The notes below the pieces were generated by a model, which worked only from the letters and a program-made list of their open reading frames with translations, was not told the origin of the DNA and searched no databases. DNA of 64,000 nt. It comes from Arsukibacterium sp. (GTDB lineage: Bacteria; Pseudomonadota; Gammaproteobacteria; Enterobacterales; Alteromonadaceae). The stretch covers positions 1 to 64,000 of the forward strand of contig NZ_JAGYIM010000008.1 of assembly GCF_018402695.1 (NCBI RefSeq), written 5' to 3'. Shown here piece after piece: positions 41,094-51,102 of this stretch (the first letter of the stretch is position 1; the number at the start of each line of letters is the position of its first letter). The translations under genes and the position numbers were made by a program.

Positions 41094-42491
41094 TTACGCT
41101 GCTCTCGACTTACCTCGCAAAACCGATATTCCACAGGCTATTACAACAAATGTAAGAGACATATTGAGTGCCATATTGACCGTCTTAATAAGTGCGGGGT
41201 TTTGCTCTGGAGTAAATTGTGCGTTACCTAAATAGTAATGCACCATAAGGTTTACCAGACTCATTCCTAAAAGATTACCTATCGTTCGTGCAAGATTCAT
41301 CGAAGCAGAAGCCACCCCTACCTCTTGAGGCTTAGCGCTTCCCATAATGGCGTTGTTGTTAGGCGTAGAAAATAAGCCAAATCCGATACCAACCAGTAGC
41401 AGCGAACTGGCAATATAAGCCACACTGCTTGCTGTGTTCATAAAACTCAATACCAGTAATCCGCAAGCAACAATCACACAACCCAAAGTAGCTACCAGCC
41501 TTGGCTGGAATCTGTCGGCTAGCTTGCCAGACAACGGGGCCATTATAGCCATCGAGAAAGCCTGAACCAATAAAACCTGCCCAGCATGAGAAGGACTCAG
41601 GCCTTTTACATATTGCAAATATAAACTCATCAGAAAAACCAGTGGAAAATTACTGGCATACATCAACAGTGACGTAGTCAATGACATAGAGAACACTCTA
41701 CTCTCGCGAAACATTTTTACCCGAATAAGCGGCCGATGACTTCGACTCTGATGCAAGATGAACAGCGCTAAACTGATAGCCGATAGTCCTAGCATCACCC
41801 ATCCTACATTGTTGGGTAATATGCTCAAACCGTAAACTAAGGTTGCAGAGAACAATGCAAAAATACCAGTTCCCCACCAATCGTATTTAGTTTTCTCGTC
41901 ATTCTTCCATTCACCGGTGAGGCGCATTTTAATCAACAGTAGAAGTGCAAGAACGATCGGTACCTGAAAGAAAAACACCGAGCGCCAGCCCCATAATTCC
42001 GTGAGCCAGCCGCCAACTGCTGGCGCAATGGTCAATCCAACATAAATACATGCTGCAGTGATCCCTAAAGCTGCCCCCCTTTTGTTAGAAGGAGTAACTG
42101 ATGTAATGATTGCAACACCAGTACCAAATATCATCGACGCTGCGGCTCCTTGTACGAATCGCCAAAACAGGATCCACTCAATGCTGGAGCCAAGTCCACA
42201 CATAAAAGAAGAGAAGGCGTTTAAGGCCAGGCCGTAAGTATAGATACGCTTTCTTCCATAGTTGTCTGCTAATTTTCCAGCAGGCAGCATGAAGATTACA
42301 CTGCTTAAGATAAATAGTGTCGGTAGCCACGAGACCATCTTGGCATTTGCCTGTAAATCAGCTGCCAAATCTGGAATCGCGATATTTACAGAAGCCATTC
42401 CGAGAGGCCCAATAATGGAGCCCAGACAGACAATAATTAAAGCGAATTTGGCGACCGCAGCGTTATTACTGGGATTTTCTGGCACTGGCAA
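41094..42491 (-). CDS. MFS drug/multidrug exporter, DHA2-like
   Basis: This 465-residue membrane protein has about fourteen hydrophobic segments and MFS motifs, including GKLADNYGRKRIY between helices 2 and 3. The size and topology fit the DHA2 (EmrB/QacA) group, proton-driven exporters of drugs. Substrate is not readable. It stands alone at the right edge of the accessory region; its sequence style is like the island more than the flanking backbone, but that is a weak point. Confidence 0.8.
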   Translation of the reverse strand: MPVPENPSNNAAVAKFALIIVCLGSIIGPLGMASVNIAIPDLAADLQANAKMVSWLPTLFILSSVIFMLPAGKLADNYGRKRIYTYGLALNAFSSFMCGLGSSIEWILFWRFVQGAAASMIFGTGVAIITSVTPSNKRGAALGITAACIYVGLTIAPAVGGWLTELWGWRSVFFFQVPIVLALLLLIKMRLTGEWKNDEKTKYDWWGTGIFALFSATLVYGLSILPNNVGWVMLGLSAISLALFILHQSRSHRPLIRVKMFRESRVFSMSLTTSLLMYASNFPLVFLMSLYLQYVKGLSPSHAGQVLLVQAFSMAIMAPLSGKLADRFQPRLVATLGCVIVACGLLVLSFMNTASSVAYIASSLLLVGIGFGLFSTPNNNAIMGSAKPQEVGVASASMNLARTIGNLLGMSLVNLMVHYYLGNAQFTPEQNPALIKTVNMALNMSLTFVVIACGISVLRGKSRAA

Positions 42492-42670
42492 AAGAGGAAA
42501 AATCCTTATGACAAGATTAGTTTTAGATCATACCCACGAAACAGTTTAAGTACATGGATAAATATCGATTGTAGTTAAAATAAAACGTCATTTATCCTAA
42601 AATCAAAATACATGATATGGTGATTACTATACTTTGATGGAGCAGAATGTTAAGGCTTAAATCCTAACTG

Positions 42671-43402
42671 ATGACCATAAAATGGCTACTTTTAACCCTG
42701 CTCTGCTGGCCGCTATTGATATGGCAAGGTAAGCGGGTACGCAAATTAGCATTGCGCTTGCCTGAAGCTGCCGGGCGGCGCAGTGGTATGCAGGGTCGCG
42801 GCGAGCCGCTGCGCTTACTGATATGTGGTGATTCAGCTGCAGCTGGTGTTGGCATTGCGCAGCAGCAACGGGCTTTTGCCGGGCGATTAGTCGAGTTATT
42901 GGCAAAGCGATATCAGGTAAACTGGCAGCTTGCTGCGAAAACAGGCATCGATTGTGCTGGCTTAAACAACTTATTGCAACAGCTGTACTCGCATAGCAAC
43001 GCTGTATACCAGCTGGATCTGGTGGTGGTGTCGATTGGCGTTAACGATGTGACAGCGCATCGTAATAAGGTTGAATTTCAGCGGCAGATAAGAGCCCTGT
43101 TAAGCAGACTAGCTACCGATTTTACTGATCCTTACGTATTGTTTAGCGCTGTACCGCCAATGCAGCATTTCACAGCCTTGCCCTCGCCGCTTAATTACTG
43201 GTTAGGTTTAAAGGCCGCTATGCTGAATCAGGCTCTGGCCAGTGAACTCAACAACTGGCCTAAAGCTAAGCTGGTGTATAGCAACCTGGCTGTAAGGGCC
43301 GATATGCTTGCTGAAGATGGTTTTCATCCCTCTGAGACAGGTTGTAAAATTTGGGCTCAGCTGGTTTTTGATGCTTTTGAGCTTATTGAACAACCCAAAT
43401 AA
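42671..43402 (+). CDS. SGNH/GDSL-type hydrolase, membrane anchored
   Basis: This 243-residue protein has one N-terminal hydrophobic segment (residues 1-20). The SGNH pattern is visible: Ser block LLICGDSAAAGVG (about residues 49-61), Gly in the next block, Asn in VVSIGVNDVTAH, and the C-terminal EDGFHPSE with the Asp-x-x-His dyad. Such enzymes are esterases or lipases. The first gene of returning backbone sequence. Confidence 0.82.
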   Translation: MTIKWLLLTLLCWPLLIWQGKRVRKLALRLPEAAGRRSGMQGRGEPLRLLICGDSAAAGVGIAQQQRAFAGRLVELLAKRYQVNWQLAAKTGIDCAGLNNLLQQLYSHSNAVYQLDLVVVSIGVNDVTAHRNKVEFQRQIRALLSRLATDFTDPYVLFSAVPPMQHFTALPSPLNYWLGLKAAMLNQALASELNNWPKAKLVYSNLAVRADMLAEDGFHPSETGCKIWAQLVFDAFELIEQPK

Positions 43403-43583
43403 GACTGCCAGGCTTTCACATCATTTCACAAAAACGTTATTGGTTTATTTTTAAATGGCTTATACATTAAAATCCGTACAGCATTTTGCTATGGTTTCAG
43501 GAACTAATAGTCATAAGTCTGTTAGACTGGCGGCCGACTTTTTTCTGCTAACTAACTCTTCTTTTTATCACATTGGAGCTTTT

Positions 43584-44189
43584 ATGAAACACGTTTTACC
43601 AAAGCTGGTATACGCTACTCTACTTTTTACCGGCTTTTCTGCCAATGCGGCCAGCCCGGATATCAGCTGGAACTACGTTAGCGCCGGTTATGCAAAAGCT
43701 AATATTAAGATTGCTGATGACTACACAATGAAACCCGATGGTTATCAACTTAATGCTAGTTATCTGTTGTCTGATACGCTGTATATCCGAGGCTCTTATA
43801 GCGATCTTTCAAATGATATTATATTAGACGATATTCTTGGTATGACATTAGACACATCAGAGTTAACCTTAAGTTTGGGCTTGCGTCAGGCAGCTACCAC
43901 TAACATTGATGCCTTTTTTGAGGGGGGGCTAAGTCGTTCAATTGCAGGTGTTGATGGCTTCGAAAAAGAGCGCAATAATGACTTTCAAGCTGGTGCCGGT
44001 TTTCGCTATCGAGTTACTTCTCGTCTGGAGTTAGCAGCAGCACTAAAATATATCAATAGCTCTGATTCCAGTACTTATGGTGATCTATCGGCTCGGGCGC
44101 GGCTTAACCCAATGTTTGACCTTTATGCCAGCTATCTGTTTGATAGCGATGTATCACTGCTTGGCGCTGGTGTAGTAGTTAACTTCTGA
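43584..44189 (+). CDS. Small outer-membrane beta-barrel protein
   Basis: From ATG 43584 the product is about 201 residues, with signal peptide MKHVLPKLVYATLLFTGFSA (cleavage near ANA). The rest alternates polar and hydrophobic residues in beta-strand style, ending in a terminal aromatic residue (VVVNF), as outer-membrane barrels do. TTGGAG lies before this start; the frame is open 129 bp further but that part looks non-coding. Exact family not recognised. Confidence 0.72.
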   Translation: MKHVLPKLVYATLLFTGFSANAASPDISWNYVSAGYAKANIKIADDYTMKPDGYQLNASYLLSDTLYIRGSYSDLSNDIILDDILGMTLDTSELTLSLGLRQAATTNIDAFFEGGLSRSIAGVDGFEKERNNDFQAGAGFRYRVTSRLELAAALKYINSSDSSTYGDLSARARLNPMFDLYASYLFDSDVSLLGAGVVVNF

Positions 44190-44196
44190 GAATATA

Positions 44197-44799
44197 ATGA
44201 ACACCACATCTGACTTACCGTTTTCTCAGGCTTGTGAAAACAACAAAACACCTATTTTAACTGTGCTGCAGCAGGCTTTTGCCGGCTGTAACTGGGTACT
44301 TGAAGTCGGTAGTGGTACTGGCCAGCATGCGGTGCATTTTGCCGAAAATTTGCCGCACTTATGCTGGCAGGCATCTGATCAGCCAGTCTATTTAGCTGGT
44401 TTGACAGAACGGATCCGCCGGGCAGGTTTAGCCAACCTGCCCCTGCCTTTACCGCTCGATATCTGTGCTGATCCAGCACCTTTGACGTCGGCAGATGGCC
44501 TATTTACGGCTAACACGTTACATATTATGCCCTGGCCGGTAGTGCAGAAATTCTTTAGTCGCCTGAGCGAACTAACACAAGCCAGCGCTGCGCTCTGTAT
44601 ATATGGGCCTTTTAACTATAATGGTCAGTTCAGCAGTGCAAGCAATGCGGCTTTTGATGCATCGCTGAAAAGTCGCGATCCGTTGATGGGAATTCGCGAT
44701 ATTGAACAGGTGCAGGCATTAGCGCAGCAACAGGGTTTTAGGTTGCAACAGGACTGCACTATGCCGGCCAATAATCGTTTGCTATGGTTTACTAAATAA
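44197..44799 (+). CDS. DUF938 SAM-dependent methyltransferase
   Basis: This 200-residue protein starts like DUF938 proteins (MNTTSDLPFSQACENNKTPI) and has the SAM-binding motif VLEVGSGTGQHAVHFA at about residues 35-50. It belongs to class I methyltransferases; the substrate is unknown. It is 8 bp behind the barrel gene, so probably co-transcribed. Confidence 0.88.
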   Translation: MNTTSDLPFSQACENNKTPILTVLQQAFAGCNWVLEVGSGTGQHAVHFAENLPHLCWQASDQPVYLAGLTERIRRAGLANLPLPLPLDICADPAPLTSADGLFTANTLHIMPWPVVQKFFSRLSELTQASAALCIYGPFNYNGQFSSASNAAFDASLKSRDPLMGIRDIEQVQALAQQQGFRLQQDCTMPANNRLLWFTK

Positions 44800-44834
44800 A
44801 TATCTCTAAGTAAAAAACCTTTAAGTACCCCACC

Positions 44835-46100
44835 TCAGGTAACTTTATGTTTTAACTTGTACTCTGCTTTTGTATATTCCTGGCTTCGTACGATATCGGC
44901 AAGTATCTCAACCGCGGTCCACATATCAATAAAACGCAGATAAAGAGGGGTAAAACCCAGCCGTAAAATATTGGGTGCCCGAAAATCTGCGATTACCCCC
45001 TGTTTTATTAACGCCTGGCATAATGCATAGGCATCCTCGTGCTGATAAGCCAGCTGGCTGCCCCGCTCCGCCTCATTGAGTGGCGTCAGCAGTTGCAGGC
45101 TTTGCAGGCAGTCATGTTGCTGCACCAACTGGTGAAAGTAGCTACTGAGCTGCAAAGATTTTTGGCGCAATTGTGTTAGTTCAACATCAGCGAACACATC
45201 CAGGGCGGCATCTAGTACGCTCAGTGATAAAATGGCCGGTGTGCCAGTGAGAAACTGTTCAATACCCGGCGCTTTCTGATATTGCTTATCAAAATTAAAG
45301 GGTGAATGGTGGCCCATCCAGCCAGTTAACGGTTGGCTCAGGCTATTATGCAAGCGTTTAGCGGCATAAATAAATGCGGGAGCACCAGGCCCGCCATTCA
45401 AAAATTTATAACCACAGCCAATGGCAAAATCAACCTGACAGGCGTCAAGTTCAATTGGCAAAGCGCCGGCACTGTGTGCTAAATCCCAGATAACCAAAAT
45501 ACCTTTGGCATGAGCCAGCTCAGTCAGCCGTTGCATATTAAGTAAACGGCCGCTGCGAAAATCAACCTGTGTAAGTAGCAAAACGGCCACATCCGGCGTC
45601 ATGCCCGCGATGATATCAGCTTCATCGGCAACTAACTTAAGCTGACAGTTTTGCTCTCCCAGCAATGTTGCCAACCCTTGCACCATGTATAAATCGGTTG
45701 GAAAATTGCCGGATTGCGACAATACAATCGATCTGCCAGGATTTTGCGCTTGCTGCAGTAACAAAGCACAACTGAGTACTTTAAATAAATTCACCGAAGT
45801 GGAATCGCAACTGATAACCTGATCCGGCGCTGCACCAATTAAGCGGCCAATCTTTTCACCAACATGCTTAGGTAAATCAATCCAGTGATGTTTATTCCAA
45901 CTGGTAATTAAGTCTTTTGACCACTGCTGCTGTACTAACTCGCCGGCACGCTCGGCCGCGGCTTCAGGCATAGCACCCAGCGAGTTCCCGTCCAGATAAA
46001 TGACCTCTGTCGGCAGCCTGAATGCATCGCGTTTAGTGGCTAATGGGTCTTGCTGATCTAGCCGGACTATATGCTGGTACGTAATAAACTGGTTTTTCAT
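44835..46100 (-). CDS. kynU: Kynureninase
   Basis: This 421-residue PLP enzyme cleaves kynurenine to anthranilate and alanine, in tryptophan degradation. The Schiff-base Lys is in GCGYKFLNGGPG (about residue 240), and DLAHSAGALPIEL carries the PLP-contacting Asp. Length fits the family. The start overlaps the stop of the upstream hydrolase gene (ATGA), which suggests a kynurenine pathway pair. Confidence 0.93.
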   Translation of the reverse strand: MKNQFITYQHIVRLDQQDPLATKRDAFRLPTEVIYLDGNSLGAMPEAAAERAGELVQQQWSKDLITSWNKHHWIDLPKHVGEKIGRLIGAAPDQVISCDSTSVNLFKVLSCALLLQQAQNPGRSIVLSQSGNFPTDLYMVQGLATLLGEQNCQLKLVADEADIIAGMTPDVAVLLLTQVDFRSGRLLNMQRLTELAHAKGILVIWDLAHSAGALPIELDACQVDFAIGCGYKFLNGGPGAPAFIYAAKRLHNSLSQPLTGWMGHHSPFNFDKQYQKAPGIEQFLTGTPAILSLSVLDAALDVFADVELTQLRQKSLQLSSYFHQLVQQHDCLQSLQLLTPLNEAERGSQLAYQHEDAYALCQALIKQGVIADFRAPNILRLGFTPLYLRFIDMWTAVEILADIVRSQEYTKAEYKLKHKVT

Positions 46101-46999
46101 GGGGTCTCACTAACTATTAACTGCTTAAGCGTGGTTAGAAACACCTTATACGCCTCAGTGTGCGGGTGGATCCAATCAAAATGCCCCGCTCCGTTGACAA
46201 TATGGTAGGGTTGGCCGGTGGCCATTGCCTGAGCCGGTTCTACTATGCTATCAGCACTGCCGTGTAATAACAGGGTACTAGTATGCAGTTGCTGTTTTAC
46301 CGGGTTTGCCTGCAAATAAGCTTGCGGGTGTTGCAACGCGTTACCTCCCATAAATTGCAGCGTTGCTTGCTGGCAACTGTTACTACCTTCAGCATACGCC
46401 GCTATATCGGTAATCGCTGCCAGGCCAATTACCGCATTAATGCTATTGTCCAAAGTTCTGGATTTTTGCTCAGTTTGTATGGCCGCCGCCAGCAAGGCTA
46501 AATGACCACCGGCAGAATGACCGACAAGACTGATACGACTGGTATCAACCCCATAGGCAGCTAATGAGCTACTAAAATTAAGCGCTTTACTGACATCCTC
46601 GAAACTACCCGGCCATCCGCCGCCGCTATCACCGCTGCGACGGTATTCTACTGACCAGACGGCAAAACCCTCCTGACTTAGCGCCTGACTAAACGCATTA
46701 CTGTGCTGTAAATCATAAGCATTCAGCCAGCAACCACCATGAATAAATACCACCAGGGGTGCAGGTGTGGTTACTGACGTACCCGCTGGCAGGAATAACC
46801 GGCCAAATTGCAAATCCTCTTGTCCATAAGCCAGTTTATAACCTGTATCAACTACCGGTAGTGCCGTTACACTGCGGTAACTGACATTATTCAATAGTTC
46901 TGTTGGCGGCAATGAGCTGGCAGGCCGGCGCTGGGCGCAGCCGCTAAGTATAAGACTGGCGCAAACAAAAAAAAGTGTTATTTTAAAGTTAGTTATCAT
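46097..46999 (-). CDS. Alpha/beta-hydrolase lipoprotein, possible kynurenine formamidase
   Basis: This 300-residue protein has an N-terminal lipobox (LILSGCAQ, Cys at about 21) and is therefore expected to be membrane-attached outside the cytoplasm. The fold is alpha/beta hydrolase: oxyanion HGGCWL, nucleophile GHSAGGH, and a late Asp and His (GSADS and AGHFDW). Carboxylesterase-type enzymes of this group include kynurenine formamidases. Coupling to kynU suggests that activity, but the exported location would be odd for it. Confidence 0.7.
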   Translation of the reverse strand: MITNFKITLFFVCASLILSGCAQRRPASSLPPTELLNNVSYRSVTALPVVDTGYKLAYGQEDLQFGRLFLPAGTSVTTPAPLVVFIHGGCWLNAYDLQHSNAFSQALSQEGFAVWSVEYRRSGDSGGGWPGSFEDVSKALNFSSSLAAYGVDTSRISLVGHSAGGHLALLAAAIQTEQKSRTLDNSINAVIGLAAITDIAAYAEGSNSCQQATLQFMGGNALQHPQAYLQANPVKQQLHTSTLLLHGSADSIVEPAQAMATGQPYHIVNGAGHFDWIHPHTEAYKVFLTTLKQLIVSETP

Positions 47000-47187
47000 A
47001 TTAGTTATTGGTGTTTAATAGCCAGAAAAATAGTGTAATACCGGCATGGCCGGTCTCATAGTTAAAATTAGTATGGTTTAGCACAAAAGCCTCTTTAAAC
47101 ACCTGAGCATTGGCCTTGTTATCAGCACACCCCGTGACTATATCTTCAGATAGTACCATTTGAACCAAAATTCAGCAGGAGTGCATT

Positions 47188-48030
47188 ATGAGCGATAACT
47201 ATACCCCACCAAAAGTCTGGCGGCCTAATACCGAAAGTGGTGGTCAGTTTGCCAGTATTAACCGACCAGTATCGGGTGCCACTCACCAGAAAAAACTGCC
47301 GGCGGGCAAACACCCTTTCCAGCTATATTCTCTGGCCACCCCCAATGGTGTTAAAGTTACGGTTATGCTTGAAGAGCTACTGCAAGCCGGTTTCAGTGAC
47401 GCTGAGTATGATGCCTGGCTTATCAATATAAAAGACGGTGATCAGTTTGGTGATGGTTTTGTTGCACTTAATCCTAATTCGAAAATTCCAGCATTGCTGG
47501 ATTCGACTAATGGCAACAGAGTATTTGAGTCAGGTTCAATACTGTTGTATCTGGCAGAGAAATTTGGCGCCTTCTTAGCAAAAGATCCGGCAAAACGCAC
47601 AGAAACCTTAAATTGGTTATTCTGGCAGATGGGCAGCGCACCCTTCTTAGGTGGTGGCTTTGGCCATTTTTACGCCTATGCACCGGAAAAGTATGAATAC
47701 CCGATAAACCGCTATGCCATGGAAGCCAAACGCCAGCTTGATGTGCTGGATAAACAACTGGCTCAGCATGAATACGTGGCCGGAGATGAATACAGTATTG
47801 CCGATATGGCGATCTGGCCCTGGTATGGCGTCCTTGCACTGGGCCGCCTATATGACGCTGCAGAGTTTTTGCAGGTACAGGACTACTCCAACCTGCAACG
47901 TTGGGCTAAACAGCTTGATGCACGGCCAGCAGTGCAACGTGGAGTGCTGGTTAATCGCAATTGGGGTGATGGTGCGCAATTGCCGGAGCGGCATAGCCGT
48001 GACGACTTTGCCGGCTTTATCCAAAAATGA
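47188..48030 (+). CDS. yghU: Glutathione S-transferase family disulfide-bond oxidoreductase YghU
   Basis: This 280-residue protein has a thioredoxin-fold N-terminal domain with PNGVKVTVMLEELL and NPNSKIPALLD, and a helical C-terminal domain with YSIADMAIWPW. The first 40 residues (YTPPKVWRP and NRPVSGATH) are the YghU-specific extension. YghU has disulfide reductase activity with glutathione. AGGAG is placed before the ATG. The length agrees with E. coli YghU. Confidence 0.92.
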   Translation: MSDNYTPPKVWRPNTESGGQFASINRPVSGATHQKKLPAGKHPFQLYSLATPNGVKVTVMLEELLQAGFSDAEYDAWLINIKDGDQFGDGFVALNPNSKIPALLDSTNGNRVFESGSILLYLAEKFGAFLAKDPAKRTETLNWLFWQMGSAPFLGGGFGHFYAYAPEKYEYPINRYAMEAKRQLDVLDKQLAQHEYVAGDEYSIADMAIWPWYGVLALGRLYDAAEFLQVQDYSNLQRWAKQLDARPAVQRGVLVNRNWGDGAQLPERHSRDDFAGFIQK

Positions 48031-48051
48031 GGGTTAAGTTTCAGGCAGCAC

Positions 48052-48891
48052 TTACCACCCTGTGACAGTCTGGGCCGATCGGGCCCAGATATAAGTTACC
48101 CCTACACCGACTGACCAGCCGCCATTTTTCACCACCAATGGGCTATGTTGGTTTTTAGCATTTGAAACTGTCTCATAGCGCGCGAAACTAAAACCACGCC
48201 ATTTTGATGAGAACTTTTTGCTGATAGCCCCGGACACTCTTATGGCAACTAAACCGGCTTTAGCATCAAACTCAGGCCGGCTGGTACTGGAAAATTGCTC
48301 TGCTACCTGATAAAACCTGTCCGTCAGCTTTTCACTACCAAATAGAGCACTAACCCCAAAGGTATAACTCAGCTCGGCAGTCGTTGTTACATCTGCAAAC
48401 AGTGACGGTTCAATACTAACACCACTGTAGCGCATACCTTCTTCAACATCGAATACCGCCCGCACTGGCAAATCTAACCGTAGCCGGCTACCCCAGATAT
48501 TATCACTGATTGTCCAGCGCAGGCGTGGGCCTGCTTCAACCAGCGTCCCCAGCTCAGGCATGCCCTCGCGTTCAGCAATATCACTTTCTGAAGCGCCCAA
48601 TGCCGCAGCAAAACCAACATCCAGCTCCAGGTTATCACTTTTGTAGGCACGCAAACCGACATTGCCACGATCTGCGCGCAAAAAATCACCGCGGTAAATC
48701 AAATAAGGCAAAATAAAATTACGCTGCACCTGCTCACTGGAACCGGGATATGCCAGCTGCTCTATACTCAAGCCCAGTAAACCCGCCTCCCACAACGGTA
48801 GCTCGTTCGCTGGCTCGGCTTTTACCACGGCACAAAACCAAGCAATGGCAACAGAAGCCAGCAACAATAATGTTTTTACAGATTTAAACAT
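48052..48891 (-). CDS. MipA/OmpV-family outer-membrane protein
   Basis: This protein of about 279 residues has a signal peptide (MFKSVKTLLLLASVAIAWF, cleavage near VKA). The rest matches MipA/OmpV proteins, beta-barrel scaffolds linked in E. coli to peptidoglycan synthesis. ATG at 48891 overlaps the end of the ABC1 kinase gene and has AGGGG upstream; the frame open further upstream is not used. Function in this organism is not known. Confidence 0.8.
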   Translation of the reverse strand: MFKSVKTLLLLASVAIAWFCAVVKAEPANELPLWEAGLLGLSIEQLAYPGSSEQVQRNFILPYLIYRGDFLRADRGNVGLRAYKSDNLELDVGFAAALGASESDIAEREGMPELGTLVEAGPRLRWTISDNIWGSRLRLDLPVRAVFDVEEGMRYSGVSIEPSLFADVTTTAELSYTFGVSALFGSEKLTDRFYQVAEQFSSTSRPEFDAKAGLVAIRVSGAISKKFSSKWRGFSFARYETVSNAKNQHSPLVVKNGGWSVGVGVTYIWARSAQTVTGW

Positions 48892-50224
48892 GACACCCCT
48901 GCTGAGTAATAACCTGCTGCAAATAAGGTTCGAGTAGTTGGCAAACATTTACACGGGCTTGCAGTCTTGCCGCCAGTAAATACAAGCCTGCAATTTTTCG
49001 GTGTAAAAACAACGCATCAGCAGGCGGACTGTGCCAGTAATTCTGCTTCATACTAAGGGCAGTGCCGGCCTGACGCAAACGTAGGGCTAAGTCGCTGTTG
49101 CCAAAATCGAATGCACCATTGTACCTTATAGGTTCACATGCCAGCTCTACCAGGTTAAGTACCGCTATTTTCTGTTCCGCTAAAATAGTCTGACTGAAGA
49201 AGCCAATGGACGCTAACGCGTTACCCATCGCCGCTTGGTTATTGGAAATAGCAGCACGAAATAACGCCCGATAACCGTCGCTCAACACGTTGGAATAATC
49301 CCGGCAGGCCCCAAAGTCCAGCAGTACTAATTGCTTACTTTGGGTATTGTATAAATAATTAGCAAAGTTAGGATCAGTCTGTACCAGTTTAAATTCAAAC
49401 AATTCACGGAAAAACAAATTAAACATTAAGCCAAGTACCCGGTCCCGTTCGCTCTGTGGTGCAGTTTGGAGGTTTTCAATAGGCTCGCCGTCAATAAACG
49501 ACATAGTCAGAATATTTGCACTGCTAAGCGCCGGATAGACATCCGGTAGCAAATAATCGTGGTCAGTCGCCAGGTGTTGGCGATAACGTTGCAGGTAAGC
49601 GGCTTCTTTCAGGTAGTCAGCTTCATTCTTTAACTGGTTTTTCGCCTCAGCCAGTAAGCTGGTAAGCTCGACTGTAGAGGGGATCAGGCCAGTCATTTTT
49701 AATAGGGTTGCCACGTTATCGACATCACTGTTGATACTGCTCTTTACCCCGGGATACTGAATTTTTACTGCCAGCTTGTCGCCATTGTCATGATAAGCCT
49801 GATGAACCTGGCCAATAGAGGCAGCGGCCATAGGTTTAAAAGTAAAGTCCAGAAAATGCTGCTGCCATTGTTCACCTAACTCTTGACGCAGCACAAGTGA
49901 CAACTGTTTAGCAGGCATAGGGTTGGCACTGGCCCGCAGGCGGGCTAGCAAGTCTGTCAGTTCAGCTGGCAAAACATCGCCACTGTCCATCGATAACAAC
50001 TGGCCCATCTTCATCGCGGCGCCGCGCATATGGGCCAATTGGTCTGCTACCCGCTTTATGTTCGCCGGCGTCAGCAGCATGTTTTTACCACTTGGCTTAT
50101 TGCCTTTTGCCAATTGTCTGGCACCTTCAGCTAGCATACCGCCGGCGACACGACCGGCTAACGATGCCAAACCACCCAGGCGACTCAGCCTGTGTATCGG
50201 TACCTGAGAAGACTTACCGGACAT
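48884..50224 (-). CDS. ABC1/AarF/UbiB-family atypical kinase
   Basis: This 446-residue protein has the family KxGQ motif in AMKMGQLLSMD (near residue 70), followed by DKLAVKIQYPGVK and the C-terminal LVLLDFGACRDYS segment. Members act as atypical kinases or ATPases; the best known, UbiB, supports ubiquinone synthesis. This protein is shorter than UbiB and lacks its C-terminal membrane helices, so it is a paralogue. It is coupled to the following outer-membrane gene. Confidence 0.87.
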   Translation of the reverse strand: MSGKSSQVPIHRLSRLGGLASLAGRVAGGMLAEGARQLAKGNKPSGKNMLLTPANIKRVADQLAHMRGAAMKMGQLLSMDSGDVLPAELTDLLARLRASANPMPAKQLSLVLRQELGEQWQQHFLDFTFKPMAAASIGQVHQAYHDNGDKLAVKIQYPGVKSSINSDVDNVATLLKMTGLIPSTVELTSLLAEAKNQLKNEADYLKEAAYLQRYRQHLATDHDYLLPDVYPALSSANILTMSFIDGEPIENLQTAPQSERDRVLGLMFNLFFRELFEFKLVQTDPNFANYLYNTQSKQLVLLDFGACRDYSNVLSDGYRALFRAAISNNQAAMGNALASIGFFSQTILAEQKIAVLNLVELACEPIRYNGAFDFGNSDLALRLRQAGTALSMKQNYWHSPPADALFLHRKIAGLYLLAARLQARVNVCQLLEPYLQQVITQQGCHV

Positions 50225-50304
50225 GACAACCCTGCATCAATAATCAAAACAATGTTCAGGTTACGTAGTACACTCCGGATAAGCTCAGTGAATACCTTAA
50301 TTAA

Positions 50305-51003
50305 TCATTGGTTAGCCATTTGCTCAGCAGCCAACGCCTGATTTTTAATCTCCTGCTGCAATTCTGCCGGTAGTTTTAGCTGCTTGCCTAACTCATTCAG
50401 GTAGCTACGCTCCATAAAGCTCTCTTCATCAATAACCAGGACACTGGCCAGATACATTTCTGCGGCAATTTCCTGTGTCGTAGCAACCGAAGCAATTATT
50501 ACCGGATCCAATGGTTTTTGTAACTCGGCATCTATCCAGCGCAATAAGCTGGCATCACGGCTAAATTTAGCCACCTCAGCGTCGATAATCTCCCGCTCCC
50601 GGTCATCAATGTGACCATCAGACTTGGCCGCCGCTATTACTGCAATCAAAATCGCTTTACTGTGAACTTCCACCTCAGCTTCCGGAACCCGATCTATCGT
50701 TGCCGGTGTGTGGCTTTGCTGCTGTTGGTTCTGCTGCCAGTTGCTGTAGGCTTTGTACGCCACCAGCCCCAATGCAGCCATTCCACCATAAGTCAGCACC
50801 TTGCCACCCAGCTTGCGACCTTTTTTACTGCCCAGCAGTAAACCCAATGCGCCGCCGCCAAGCGCCGCACCGCCTCTGCCAGAGAGCAAACCAGCAAGCC
50901 CACCCGCCGCAGATTGCTTAACATTATTTTGCTGACTGCCACTGCCGCCAAGTAATCCTGAACCTGAATTTAGCAACTGATCCAAAAAGCCTTTAGTGTT
51001 CAT
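50305..51003 (-). CDS. TerB-like DUF533 (YebE-type) protein
   Basis: This 232-residue protein has a Gly-rich N-terminal half (residues about 10-80, with GLLGGSGSQQNN) and one hydrophobic stretch. The C-terminal half is a TerB-like helical domain with IAVIAAAKSDGHIDDRERE. Family DUF533 includes E. coli YebE, an envelope-stress linked inner-membrane protein. Function is not known. Confidence 0.83.
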   Translation of the reverse strand: MNTKGFLDQLLNSGSGLLGGSGSQQNNVKQSAAGGLAGLLSGRGGAALGGGALGLLLGSKKGRKLGGKVLTYGGMAALGLVAYKAYSNWQQNQQQQSHTPATIDRVPEAEVEVHSKAILIAVIAAAKSDGHIDDREREIIDAEVAKFSRDASLLRWIDAELQKPLDPVIIASVATTQEIAAEMYLASVLVIDEESFMERSYLNELGKQLKLPAELQQEIKNQALAAEQMANQ

Positions 51004-51102
51004 TTTGACTCCCGCTATATGCCATATACATAATCACATTTAATAAACTCAAAGGTGGATATTAAAATACGAAATTAATTCAATTTTTAGCTGAAAATAT
51101 GT

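Noticed and set aside
42510-42549. Short plus-strand ORF overlapping the MFS start (MTRLVLDHTHETV)
   Set aside because: Thirteen codons only, with no sign of a ribosome site; probably chance.
27058-42600. CRISPR array or Cas genes next to the Tn7-like module
   Set aside because: I looked for regular repeats and cas genes, and found none. This is not a CRISPR-associated transposon within this window.
43455-43583. N-terminal extension of the outer-membrane barrel gene
   Set aside because: The extension looks non-coding, and the ATG at 43584 gives a clean signal peptide with a ribosome site.
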